A model generated the notes under the pieces. The model was not told the origin of the DNA and did no database searches. It worked only from the letters and a program-made list of their open reading frames with translations. Shown here in pieces: positions 1-7,963 of a stretch of DNA of 36,143 nt. This DNA is from Pseudomonadota bacterium (GTDB lineage: Bacteria > Myxococcota_A > UBA9042 > GCA-2863065). The translations under genes and the position numbers were made by a program. The first letter of the stretch is position 1; the number at the start of each line of letters is the position of its first letter. Location: the NCBI GenBank assembly GCA_005776585.1, contig SXOX01000258.1:1-36143 (forward strand). The letters run 5' to 3'.

Positions 1-441
<441 letters not shown>

Positions 442-447
442 CCGGGG

Positions 448-1335
448 CTACTTGGAGCGCCGCGGCGCGACGGCGTGCCGCGTGTCGCTGTCGCCCGTGC
501 GGGCCGCCTGAGCGAGGATCGCCCGCGCTCGCGTGTCGGGGCTCTCGCGGAGCGCGTCGGCCGCGGCACGCTTGACCTCGACGTGCGGCGACTCGAAGAG
601 CGCGCCGCGCAACAGAGTGACGCTTTCGTTGGACGCCAGTCGCGTCAACGCACGCACGGCCGCCAAAGCGCCGCGGACCTCGCCGCGGGCAGCCGCGAGC
701 GAGAGCGCCTCGGCCGCGGCGGTCCCACCGAGCTGCGCGAGGGTCGAGACGAGGCACAGGCGCTCGTCGACGTCATGTGCGCGGAGCAGCCGCAGACCGA
801 CGGCCGCGGCGCCCGGCGTGTACCGGAGGAGCCCGAGGGCGTGGCAGGCGGCGCGGCGCACGGAGGTCGTGTCGTCGTCGAGCAGCGCGATCACCTTGGG
901 CGCCAGCGCCGTCAGCTCGAGGAGCGCGACGAGGCGGGCGGCCTCGATCTGCGTGGCGTCGTCCTTGCTGTCGACGAGCGGCGCGAGCTCGACGCTGATG
1001 TCCCGCAGCGACCGGAGGCGCTGCAGGAGCGCATCGGAGCACGCAGCCCGATCGCAGCGGATGCGGCGCTGGACGAGCCAAGCCACCTTCTCGGCGCGGG
1101 AGTCCGGCTCGCGCTCGGACTCGCGGTCCTGCAACGTCGAGGCCCGCGCCGCGCGCTCCTTCTCAGCGAGAGCGGCCTCCGCCTGCTTGGTCTGCTGCGC
1201 CGACTCGGCCGCCTGACGCGCCGTCTGATTGGCCTCGGCCTCCGCCCCGCTCATCGCGTCCTTGAGCTCGCGACATGCGCTCAGGCCTGCGGCGAGCGTG
1301 AGGAGTACGAACACCGACGGCGCGGTGCGCGTCAT
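448..1335 (-). CDS. HEAT-repeat lipoprotein
   Basis: A 295-residue protein beginning with a lipoprotein signal: hydrophobic VFVLLTLAAGLSA followed by Cys21 as the likely lipidated residue. Next comes an Ala/Glu/Gln-rich segment (about residues 28-75) with coiled-coil character, probably a spacer off the membrane. The rest is built from helical HEAT-like units, for example around VIALLDDDTTSVRRAACHAL, LCLVSTLAQLGGTAAAEAL and LLRGALFESPHVEVKRAAADAL. Such repeats are protein-interaction scaffolds; no catalytic motif is seen. The start at 1335 was chosen because its ATG overlaps the TGA of the deformylase gene (ATGA at 1332-1335), which implies translational coupling, and because it alone gives a signal peptide. 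The partner and exact role are unknown. Confidence 0.82.
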   Translation of the reverse strand: MTRTAPSVFVLLTLAAGLSACRELKDAMSGAEAEANQTARQAAESAQQTKQAEAALAEKERAARASTLQDRESEREPDSRAEKVAWLVQRRIRCDRAACSDALLQRLRSLRDISVELAPLVDSKDDATQIEAARLVALLELTALAPKVIALLDDDTTSVRRAACHALGLLRYTPGAAAVGLRLLRAHDVDERLCLVSTLAQLGGTAAAEALSLAAARGEVRGALAAVRALTRLASNESVTLLRGALFESPHVEVKRAAADALRESPDTRARAILAQAARTGDSDTRHAVAPRRSK

Positions 1336-1898
1336 CGCACGGCGGCGGGCACCGCGACGTCCTTGCTGTCTTTGACGAACGTGGCGTAGTTCCGCCAGGT
1401 CGTAAACGAGGTCGGATCGGTGACGCGGTCGACGAACAGCCGCCCGTCGAGGTGGTCGCACTCGTGCTGGTAGGTGACGGCCTGAATGCCATGGGCACGC
1501 ACCTCCCGCTCCTGACCCGCGCGGTCCCAGAAACGCACCAGGATGTCCGCGTGGCGCCGCACGCGACCGCGCAAGTTGGGCACCGACAGACAGCCCTCGA
1601 AGGACTCGAGGGTCGCGTCCGACGTCGGGGTGACCACCGGATTGACCAATACCGTGAGCGGGATCGGCTCTTTCTCCGGGTAGCGCGGGTGGTTCGGGCG
1701 AATCTCGATGACGCAGATCCGCACCGGCAGGTGGACCTGTGGAGCCGCGATGCCAGCGCCGTCTGCGTCGCGCATCGTCTCGATGAGGTCGTCGATGAGC
1801 GTCTGCATCGTCGGGCCGAGAAGCTCCTCGCGGCTGACCTCGCGAGAGCGACGCCGCAGGATGGGGTTTCCGACTTCGGCGATCTTGAGCAGGGCCAT
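1332..1898 (-). CDS. def: Peptide deformylase
   Basis: This 188-residue enzyme removes the formyl group from the N-terminal methionine of new proteins in the cytoplasm. All three family motifs are present: GAGIAAPQ (residues 47-54), EGCLS (101-105, with metal-ligand Cys103) and QHECDH (144-149, ligands His145 and His149, catalytic Glu146). The length is usual for the family. The reading frame is open much further upstream, but MALLKIAEVGNP at 1898 is the typical deformylase N-terminus and the upstream residues have no family character. It is followed with a 4 bp overlap by the HEAT lipoprotein. It is divergent from skp across about 200 bp. Fmt, its usual neighbour in other bacteria, is not here. 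Confidence 0.95.
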   Translation of the reverse strand: MALLKIAEVGNPILRRRSREVSREELLGPTMQTLIDDLIETMRDADGAGIAAPQVHLPVRICVIEIRPNHPRYPEKEPIPLTVLVNPVVTPTSDATLESFEGCLSVPNLRGRVRRHADILVRFWDRAGQEREVRAHGIQAVTYQHECDHLDGRLFVDRVTDPTSFTTWRNYATFVKDSKDVAVPAAVR

Positions 1899-2097
1899 TC
1901 GCCGAGCTTCGGGCGACCGAACGCCCGAGTCAAGGAAGAAGGCGCCGACCTTGACGCCTCCGTCGCGCGACCGAATAATGCCGCCGCTCCGGCCGTTGAC
2001 TGCTGAAGCGCCAAGGCGACGTCGCATTGGCCGACGCAGACGAGCGGATGCGCTGTAACTGTCAATGAAATCCAGGCCCCTGCTGCGGAGTCCCTTC

Positions 2098-2631
2098 ATG
2101 TCGAGCTCGTCTCCCTTTCTTTCCCAGGCCATCGCCGCGGTGCGACCGGTCGCGCTCTTCGCCCTTCTCCTCGTCGCCCCGGCTGTATTTGCCGACCCGC
2201 CCTTGAAGGTCGCGACCGTCGACATGCAGAAGGCCATCCGCACCGTCCCCGACGGAAAGGCCGCCAAGAGCAAGCTCGAGAGCGACGCCAAGACCAAGCA
2301 GTCGCGCCTCGACAAGAGCCAGGACGAGCTCAAGCGCATGAAAGACGAGCTCGAGAAGCAGGCCTCGCTCCTCAAGGAGGAGGTCAAGCGTGAGAAGTTC
2401 AAGGTCTATCAGCAGAAGCTCGTCGAACTCCAGGAGTCGTACGTGCAGCTCCAGAATGACCTGAAGGCGCAGGAGGAGAAGCTGCTCAAGCCCATCTTGG
2501 AGAAGCTCAAGAAGACGATTCAGCAGGTCTCCGAGGCCCGCGGCTTCACGCTGGTCATCGAGCAGGGGAGCGTCCTCTACGTGCTCCCCGCGTTGGACAT
2601 CACCGACGCGGTCATCAAGGCGTACAAGTAA
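2098..2631 (+). CDS. skp: Periplasmic chaperone, Skp/OmpH family
   Basis: A 177-residue Skp-like chaperone that would hold unfolded outer-membrane proteins in the periplasm. It has a signal peptide (hydrophobic PVALFALLLVAPAVFA, cleavage before DPP), then the short beta entry LKVATVDMQKAIRTVPDGK, a long charged coiled coil (about residues 40-135 of the precursor) and a C-terminal beta strand containing VLYVLPALDITDAVI. This is the Skp architecture. I chose ATG 2098 because it has GGAG at 2087-2090 with a 7-base spacer and starts right before the signal sequence. An in-frame ATG at 2065 would add 11 residues but has no ribosome binding site. The next gene starts 4 bases after the TAA, so the two are probably co-translated. 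BamA is not adjacent, unlike in many proteobacteria. Confidence 0.9.
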   Translation: MSSSSPFLSQAIAAVRPVALFALLLVAPAVFADPPLKVATVDMQKAIRTVPDGKAAKSKLESDAKTKQSRLDKSQDELKRMKDELEKQASLLKEEVKREKFKVYQQKLVELQESYVQLQNDLKAQEEKLLKPILEKLKKTIQQVSEARGFTLVIEQGSVLYVLPALDITDAVIKAYK

Positions 2632-2635
2632 GCCG

Positions 2636-4432
2636 TTGCGCGCGCGGGTCGCCGGATTCGTCACCGTGGGGTGGCTCGCACTCCTCACCCTGACGCTGTC
2701 GGGGTATGGGTGCAAGTCCAAGAAGGCGGAGGTCCCGCAGGTTCCGGCGGTTCCCGCGGAGGCCGAGCCGCCCGTGGCGCCTTCATCGACCGCCCCCGCC
2801 GCACCGGGAGCGCCGCTTCCTGCGCCCGTGCCCACCGGCCCGGTCGTGGAGAAGGAGCCCAACGACACCCGCGAACAGGCGACGCCGCTCCCCATGAACG
2901 GCGGCATCCGCGGGACGGTCACCGTCGAGGTCGCGCCGGTGCCCGAGCTCAAGGCCAAGCCCAAGGCCGCGCGCCCGAAGGCGCCACCCGCCGACGAGGA
3001 CTGGTTCGTGCTTGTCCTCGAGGGACCGCGGTCGCAGATGGTGCGGCTTCAGCTCTCTCCGGACGACACGACCGACTTTGCGCTCGCCTGGATGGCGCCC
3101 GACTCGGCTCCAGCTCAGAAGCGCGGCGAGGCCATCGTCACCATCGATGCCGCGGCGTCGTCCGGCGTCGAGATCCTGCCGCCGACCGTCCTGCCGCCAG
3201 GGCGTCACTACTTCCGGGTCACGCCCGCCCGTCCGCGCAAGACCAAGCCGGTCCCCGTGCTCGGAGCCGGCGCGTACCGCCTGACGACGACGGTCACCGA
3301 TCCCCCGGACACACTGGAGCGCGAGCCGAACGGTCAGTCCAAGGAAGCGGCGACGCTCAAACCAGACGTGGCCCTCGAGGGCTACATGGGCTGGCCAGGG
3401 GACGTGGACTGCTATCGCCTGGACCTGGAGGCGGCGACGCCCACCTCCGTCTTTCGCGTCGAGGTGGGCGCGGTGCAGGAGGTCAAGACGGTTGTGCGGC
3501 TCGTCGATCGCCAGCGGCGGGTCGTCGCGCAGGTGCCCGAGGGCAACGTCGCCTGGTCGCCGGGTCGCCCCGTCGTGATTCGGGACGTGGGTTTCGATCC
3601 GCAGTCGGCGCCCTACTACGTCGAGGTGCGGGCTCAGAAGGGCAGCAACGCCAACGACCGCTACACCATCCGCGTCGTCGTCGAGCAGCCCGAGGCGGCG
3701 CACGAGCGCGAGCCCAACTGGAAGACCGCGCTCGCCCAACCCCTGACGGCCGACCGCCCCACGGACGGCTTCGTCTCCCATCCCACGGACTGGGACGTCT
3801 TCCGCATCGACGCCGAGGCCGCGAGCGTGGCCACCGTCGTCGTCACGGGGATCCCCGGAGTGGATGTGCAGATCGAGCGCCTGGACGCGACCGGGAAGGC
3901 CTACGGCACGGTCAACGAGGTCGGCGCCGGGCAGCCCGAGACCTTCCCGCTCCTCTCCGTCGGTCCCGAGCCGGCGTATGTGCGCGTCTCGAGCAAGGAC
4001 AAGAGCTTCAGCGCCGATAAGGGCTATCGCATCTCCGTGTCCCTCGTCGCCGCGGGCGATCGCGAGATGGAGCCGAACGACGATGCCGCACAAGCGAGCG
4101 GGCGGCAGGCGCTGGTCGTGGGTCCGGCATATCACGCGAACATCCATCCCAAGGGTGACGTTGACCTGTTCGTCGTCCAGATCACGGGCTCGAGCCCCGA
4201 TGAGACGAAGATCCTCACGCTCAACCTCACGGGAGCCGAGGGCCTGCGTCTCTCCGTCGAGCTGCTCGATGGCCAGCAAAAGCTCATCGCCAAGAAGGCG
4301 GGCATCGCGCCCGGCGAGACGCGGACGCTCACGCACGGCTTCACGCCGGGGCGGTACTTCCTGCGGATCAAGGACGAGACGGGCCAGGCCGCCAACGCAA
4401 ACGCCGTCTACACAGTCCAGATCGCTGAGTAG
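2636..4432 (+). CDS. Secreted or lipid-anchored protein with four PPC-like beta domains
   Basis: A 598-residue exported protein. After a hydrophobic N-terminus (GWLALLTLTLSGYGC, a weak lipobox) comes a Pro/Ala/Val-rich linker to about residue 70. Four domains follow, each opening with E-x-E-P-N: at residues 72 (EKEPND), 228 (EREPNG), 357 (EREPNW) and 477 (EMEPND). Each has the later D-W/V-D-x-F/Y element (for example DEDWFVLVL, GDVDCYRLDL, TDWDVFRID, GDVDLFVVQI). This is the signature of bacterial pre-peptidase C-terminal (PPC) jelly-roll domains, usually found on secreted enzymes, but no protease or other catalytic domain is present. The start is TTG 2636, 4 bases after the skp stop; GTG 2666 is an alternative that would shorten the signal. 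Function is unknown; a binding or envelope role fits the skp coupling. Confidence 0.85.
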   Translation: MRARVAGFVTVGWLALLTLTLSGYGCKSKKAEVPQVPAVPAEAEPPVAPSSTAPAAPGAPLPAPVPTGPVVEKEPNDTREQATPLPMNGGIRGTVTVEVAPVPELKAKPKAARPKAPPADEDWFVLVLEGPRSQMVRLQLSPDDTTDFALAWMAPDSAPAQKRGEAIVTIDAAASSGVEILPPTVLPPGRHYFRVTPARPRKTKPVPVLGAGAYRLTTTVTDPPDTLEREPNGQSKEAATLKPDVALEGYMGWPGDVDCYRLDLEAATPTSVFRVEVGAVQEVKTVVRLVDRQRRVVAQVPEGNVAWSPGRPVVIRDVGFDPQSAPYYVEVRAQKGSNANDRYTIRVVVEQPEAAHEREPNWKTALAQPLTADRPTDGFVSHPTDWDVFRIDAEAASVATVVVTGIPGVDVQIERLDATGKAYGTVNEVGAGQPETFPLLSVGPEPAYVRVSSKDKSFSADKGYRISVSLVAAGDREMEPNDDAAQASGRQALVVGPAYHANIHPKGDVDLFVVQITGSSPDETKILTLNLTGAEGLRLSVELLDGQQKLIAKKAGIAPGETRTLTHGFTPGRYFLRIKDETGQAANANAVYTVQIAE

Positions 4433-4443
4433 CTCGCCCGCCC

Positions 4444-5961
4444 TCATGCGGCGCCCCGAAAAACCAACGCCTCGGCGAGGTGCCGGCGCGCAACCGAATC
4501 GGCATCCTCCAGGTCCGCGATCGTGCGGGCGACCCGCAGCGCCCGATGAAAGGCCCGCGGCGAGAGCCCATGGCGCTCCATCGCGTCCTGAGCAACGGAC
4601 CGCGTGACCGCGTCCAGCCCACAGACGGTCTCGAGCGCTTCGATCGGCAGGTCCGCGTTGCTGCGGACGGGTCCCGGTCCGTAGCGCACGCGCTGTCGCT
4701 CTCGCGCGGCCTGGACCCGAGCGCGTACCGCCGAGGAGGGCTCCTCGGTCCCATCGCCCACGATGAGCTCCGCAGGCACCGGGACGCACGTGACCTGGAG
4801 GTCCATGCGATCGCGGAGGGGACCGGAGACGCGCCCAGAATAGCGCTCCGCCGCGCGGGGTTCACACCGACAGGGCTTCGGCGCGTGTGGCACCCCGGCC
4901 CAGCCGCACGGACACGGGTTCATCGTGGCGATGAGCTGGAAGCGCGCGGGGAACCGCACGGTGCGCGTCGCTCGTGCGACCACGACGTCGCCGGTCTCCA
5001 ACGGCTGCCGCAGCACCTCGCGGACGGAGCGGTCGACCTCCGGGAACTCGTCGAGGACCAGCACGCCAGCATGGGCCAGCGACACCTCGCCGGGACGCGC
5101 CACGTTGGCGCCGCCCCCGACGATCGCGGCGCATGACGCGGTGTGGTGGGGTGCACGGAACGGCCGGCGACGGACGAGCCGCCCCCGCGGGAGCTGGCCC
5201 GCAACGCTGTAGATGCGCGAGACCTCGAGCTGCTCGGTCGCATCGAGATCCGGCAGCAGGCCGTGAAGGCAACGCGCCAGCATGGTCTTCCCCACGCCGG
5301 GCGGACCCGAGAGCAAGAGGTGATGCCCCCCTGCGGCGGCGATCTCGATCGCGCGCCGGCCCGCGCGTTGGCCGCGGACGTAGCGCAGATCGGGTCTCGC
5401 CTCGTCCACCTCCGGCAGCGGAGTGTCGTCCGGCGGCGCCCGCTCGGGGACCTCACCGCGGAGTAGCGCGACCGCCTCCAGAAGCGTGGACGCAGGCTGA
5501 GCCAGAACTCCGACGGCCGAGGCTGCCTCGACCCAGTTGGCATTGGGGACCACGATGCGCCGCGCTCCGTCCGCGCGCGCCAGCATGGCCATGGCCAGGG
5601 TCCCGGGGACGGGTCGGACCTCGCCCGACAAGGACAGCTCCCCGATGACGACGACGCCGTCGAGCTCCACGCCCGGCACCTGATCGCTCGCGTGCAGGAT
5701 CCCGAGCGCGATCGGCAGATCGTAGGCCGTGCCCTCCTTGCGGACGTCCGCCGGGCTGAGGTTGACGATCACCCGCTCCTGAGGGAAGTCGAACCCCGCG
5801 TTGCGAATCGCCGCCTTGACGCGCTGTTTGCTCTCGCGCACGGCGGTGTCTGGCAACCCGACGGTCTCATAGCCAAAGATCCCAGGCGCGACGTCGACCT
5901 CGACGTCGACGCGATGGGCCTCGATCCCAACAACTCCAGAAGACGTGACACGTACCGGCAT
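4444..5961 (-). CDS. comM: ComM/YifB family AAA+ ATPase (Mg-chelatase-like)
   Basis: A 505-residue member of the YifB/ComM family. In naturally transformable bacteria ComM is a hexameric helicase that promotes branch migration during integration of incoming DNA; other members are uncharacterised. The N-terminal domain starts with the family sequence VDVEVDVAPGIFGYETVGLP. The AAA+ core has Walker A GPPGVGKT, the motif RPFRAPHHTAS, Walker B GVLVLDEFPE and a Cys-rich segment NPCPCGWAG with a further CRC, typical of the family. The C-terminal part (LSPRAFHRALRVARTIADL) is also diagnostic. The start at 5961 has a strong site, GGAGG at 5968-5972 with a 6-base spacer. Its stop lies 11 bp from that of the PPC protein. 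No other competence gene is near. Confidence 0.94.
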   Translation of the reverse strand: MPVRVTSSGVVGIEAHRVDVEVDVAPGIFGYETVGLPDTAVRESKQRVKAAIRNAGFDFPQERVIVNLSPADVRKEGTAYDLPIALGILHASDQVPGVELDGVVVIGELSLSGEVRPVPGTLAMAMLARADGARRIVVPNANWVEAASAVGVLAQPASTLLEAVALLRGEVPERAPPDDTPLPEVDEARPDLRYVRGQRAGRRAIEIAAAGGHHLLLSGPPGVGKTMLARCLHGLLPDLDATEQLEVSRIYSVAGQLPRGRLVRRRPFRAPHHTASCAAIVGGGANVARPGEVSLAHAGVLVLDEFPEVDRSVREVLRQPLETGDVVVARATRTVRFPARFQLIATMNPCPCGWAGVPHAPKPCRCEPRAAERYSGRVSGPLRDRMDLQVTCVPVPAELIVGDGTEEPSSAVRARVQAARERQRVRYGPGPVRSNADLPIEALETVCGLDAVTRSVAQDAMERHGLSPRAFHRALRVARTIADLEDADSVARRHLAEALVFRGAA

Positions 5962-6044
5962 AGGGCACCTCCGCTGCGCTGCGTGCGCAACGGGCGTGCC
6001 GCGCTCGCCGCCGTCGCCGATGCGTTTCATGACACTGCAAGTCT

Positions 6045-6061
6045 CATGGGACTGTCCCATG
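6045..6061. promoter_or_regulatory. Perfect inverted repeat upstream of exbB, possible operator
   Basis: Two 7-base arms, CATGGGA and TCCCATG, flank CTG. The repeat lies in the roughly 200 bp between the divergent comM and exbB genes, 21 bp upstream of the candidate sigma-54 element. The symmetry is seen directly; the role as a binding site is inferred. Confidence 0.4.
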
Positions 6062-6081
6062 GTGGCACCGCGGGCTCACGG

Positions 6082-6097
6082 TGGCACGTACTTTGTT
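6082..6097 (+). promoter_or_regulatory. Candidate sigma-54 (-24/-12) promoter for exbB
   Basis: TGGCACG followed by four bases and TTGTT. The GG and GT doublets are separated by exactly 10 bases, the spacing of sigma-54 promoters. The -24 half is a full match; the -12 half has T in place of the consensus C (TTGC). It lies about 65 bases before the exbB start, leaving room for a short leader. A sigma-54 activator gene sits at the left edge of the window, though nothing links the two directly. Confidence 0.5.
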
Positions 6098-6161
6098 CTT
6101 GAAAACTGCGTTTGTCTCAACGCCCGCGCACCGCTAGAGTACGCGCCGGCCGGAGGCGCGA

Positions 6162-6794
6162 ATGCTCGAGACGCTGACCCAGATCCTCCAAGGCCGGAGC
6201 GCCGAGTGGGTGCTCTGGCTCCTCGGAGCGCTGAGCGTGATATCGCTCACCATCATCTTCGAACGGGCGCTGTTCCTCTTTCGGCGCCGAGTCGACATCC
6301 GCGTTCTCGGCTACCGGATCGACGCCTTGCTCGCCGACGGCAATCGCGACGAGGCGCTCCGAGTCCTCGGCGCCACGCCGGGGATGGAGGCCATCGTCGG
6401 AAAGAAGATCCTCGACAACATCGCGTGGCCCCATGGCGCGCTCGAGGACCTCTATCGCTCCTCGCTCGAGTCCGAGAAGCTCTCCTACGAAGCGTACCTG
6501 GCCTTCTTGGCCACGCTCGGCGCGAATACGCCCTTCATCGGCCTGTTCGGCACGGTGCTCGGCATCATCGGCGCCTTCGCCGACCTCTCCGGACTGCAGC
6601 AAGGCCAGAGCCGCGCCCAGGCGATCATGGGCAGCATCTCGGAAGCGCTCGTGGCCACCGCCGTCGGCCTGCTGGTCGCGATCCCGGCGGTCATGGCGTT
6701 CAACTACTTCCAGCGGCGCGTGGACCGCAGTGTGTCCTCGACCGAGGTCCTCGTCCGCGCGATCCTGGCGCGCTACAAGTCGCGCGTGGGCTGA
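6162..6794 (+). CDS. exbB: ExbB/TolQ/MotA-family proton channel subunit
   Basis: A 210-residue inner-membrane protein that with ExbD would use proton flow to energise a TonB- or TolA-type transducer. The topology fits: one transmembrane helix near residues 16-36 (VLWLLGALSVISLTIIF), a cytoplasmic loop of about 75 residues, then the two conserved helices, with LGANTPFIGLFGTVLGII (119-136) and SEALVATAVGLLVAIPAVM (160-178). The G-x-x-x-P-x-x-G-L-x-G-T-V motif is the family signature. The start has GGAGG at 6152-6156, 5 bases upstream. The stop overlaps the next start by one base. Sequence alone does not separate ExbB from TolQ; the TonB-like gene downstream favours a Ton role. Confidence 0.92.
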   Translation: MLETLTQILQGRSAEWVLWLLGALSVISLTIIFERALFLFRRRVDIRVLGYRIDALLADGNRDEALRVLGATPGMEAIVGKKILDNIAWPHGALEDLYRSSLESEKLSYEAYLAFLATLGANTPFIGLFGTVLGIIGAFADLSGLQQGQSRAQAIMGSISEALVATAVGLLVAIPAVMAFNYFQRRVDRSVSSTEVLVRAILARYKSRVG

Positions 6795-7240
6795 TGGCGG
6801 GCGGAACCTCCCGGCGCGGGATCATCTCGGAGATCAACGTCACGCCGCTCGTCGACGTGGTGCTCGTGCTCCTCATCATCTTCATGGTCGTCACCGAGGT
6901 CATCCACGAGACCGAGCGGCCCGAGGTCATCGAGATGAACCTCCCAACCGCCGCCAGCGGTGAGGCCGCCTCGGCCGAGCAGCCGTTTACGCTCTCGATC
7001 GCAGCGGACGGCAAGCTGTCGGTCAACGGCGAGTCGGTCGAGCGCGAGGACGTCGAGGAGCGTCTCAAGCGCGCCATCGAGGAGCGCGGCAAGGACCTCG
7101 AGGTCATGGTCGCCGCGGACGCGGAGGCTCCCCACAAGCGCTTCGTGTCGCTCTTGGACTTGCTGCGCAACAACGGCGTGACCCGGATCTCGATCGAGAC
7201 GCTGCCGGCCGAGGCCGCGCCCCCGACGGAGTCCAAGTGA
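6794..7240 (+). CDS. exbD: ExbD/TolR-family proton channel subunit
   Basis: A 148-residue partner of ExbB with one N-terminal transmembrane helix and a periplasmic domain. The opening SEINVTPLVDVVLVLLIIF is the family signature, and Asp21 sits where ExbD proteins carry the essential proton-conducting aspartate. The periplasmic part (LSIAADGKLSVNGE... up to VAADAEAPHKRFVSLLDLL) has the usual ExbD/TolR fold elements. Its ATG overlaps the exbB TGA (TGATG), so the two subunits are translationally coupled. The gene converges on the selenocysteine tRNA with 11 bp between them. The TonB-like gene comes about 720 bp later, after the phosphatase, and not directly next as in many ton clusters. Confidence 0.93.
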   Translation: MAGGTSRRGIISEINVTPLVDVVLVLLIIFMVVTEVIHETERPEVIEMNLPTAASGEAASAEQPFTLSIAADGKLSVNGESVEREDVEERLKRAIEERGKDLEVMVAADAEAPHKRFVSLLDLLRNNGVTRISIETLPAEAAPPTESK

Positions 7241-7251
7241 CCAGGGTGGAG

Positions 7252-7350
7252 TGGCGGAAACGCACGGGAATCGAACCCGCCCAGGACACCTCTCAGTGCC
7301 CCGCTACCGGTTTTGAAGACCGGGCCGTTCACCAGAACGGACGCGCTTCC
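7252..7350 (-). tRNA. selC: tRNA-Sec (anticodon UCA)
   Basis: A 99-base tRNA on the minus strand with encoded CCA. The acceptor stem has 8 base pairs (GGAAGCGC with GCGTTTCC, one G-U), as expected for selenocysteine tRNA. The anticodon loop reads CTTCAAA with anticodon TCA at 7314-7316, closed by a CCGGT/ACCGG stem. The variable arm is long, from about GCGGGGCACTG to TGTCCT, and the T arm contains GGTTCGATTCC. The size, 8-bp acceptor, long variable arm and UCA anticodon together identify tRNA-Sec and not a suppressor. It decodes recoded UGA with SelB. No selA, selB, selD or obvious selenoprotein gene lies in the window. Confidence 0.96.
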
Positions 7351-7357
7351 GTGGCGC

Positions 7358-7385
7358 AGGATAGCCGCGACGTGCCTGAGGTCAA
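7358..7385 (-). promoter_or_regulatory. Sigma-70-type promoter of selC
   Basis: On the minus strand, TTGACC (7385-7380), 16 bases and TATCCT (7363-7358). Seven bases then lead to the first base of the mature tRNA at 7350, so transcription would begin at or just before the tRNA 5' end. The promoter lies wholly in the 41 bp between selC and the divergent phosphatase gene. Confidence 0.72.
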
Positions 7386-7391
7386 GTCGCG

Positions 7392-7898
7392 ATGACTGGG
7401 TCGGCACCGGCCGCAGCGCCCGTTCGGGTGCTCTTCGTCTGCTTGGGCAACATCTGTCGCTCGCCGTTGGCCGAGGTCATCATGCGTGACCTCGTCTCGC
7501 GCGCGGGTCTCGCCGGCCACATCGAGGTCGCCTCGGCGGGCACGTCCGACTACCACGCCGGCGAGCCAGCGCATCGCGGGTCCATTGCCGCCGCAGAGCG
7601 CCACGGCCTCAGCCTCGCGGCGCACGCGGCCCGAGGCGTGACCGAGGCCGACCTCGACGCCTGGGACTGGCTCGTCGCCATGGACACAGACAATCGCAAT
7701 GGGCTGCAGCACCTCGATCGCCACCAGCGACGCCACGATCGGATCGTGCTGCTCCTCGACTACGCCCACGGCGATGGACCACGCGATGTGCCCGATCCGT
7801 ACTACTCCGGCGGCTTCGAGGCCGTCTACGCGCTCATCACGCGCGGCTGCGAGGGACTGCTCGAGGCCGTTCGGTCCACGCCGCCATCGCAGCGGTGA
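7392..7898 (+). CDS. Low-molecular-weight protein tyrosine phosphatase
   Basis: A 168-residue cytoplasmic phosphatase. The P-loop CLGNICRS begins at residue 17 and gives the C-x5-R motif (nucleophile Cys17, Arg23). The general acid Asp135 lies in DPYY, which also provides the usual neighbouring tyrosines. The length and the N-terminal VRVLFVCLGN strand fit the LMW-PTP family, which dephosphorylates bacterial tyrosine kinases in polysaccharide export or other phosphotyrosine proteins. A GAGG at 7378-7381 is a loosely spaced ribosome site. It is divergent from selC and lies between exbBD and the TonB-like gene; no tyrosine kinase is visible. Arsenate reductases share the fold, but the C-x5-R loop and DPYY favour a phosphatase. 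Confidence 0.92.
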   Translation: MTGSAPAAAPVRVLFVCLGNICRSPLAEVIMRDLVSRAGLAGHIEVASAGTSDYHAGEPAHRGSIAAAERHGLSLAAHAARGVTEADLDAWDWLVAMDTDNRNGLQHLDRHQRRHDRIVLLLDYAHGDGPRDVPDPYYSGGFEAVYALITRGCEGLLEAVRSTPPSQR

Positions 7899-7963
7899 CC
7901 GACCAACGTGCCGCGCCTTCGAACCTTGCCGTGCCCGCCGCGCGTTCCTATCATGGTCTCTGA

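Noticed and set aside
1899..2402. Extending deformylase upstream to the frame start
   Set aside because: The added 168 residues run opposite the skp gene and have no deformylase similarity.
6063..6075. Second sigma-54-like element at the first TGGCAC
   Set aside because: There is no matching -12 half at the right spacing.
7252..7350. tRNA read as a suppressor or opal tRNA of another type
   Set aside because: The 8-bp acceptor stem, long variable arm and 99-base length are specific to tRNA-Sec.
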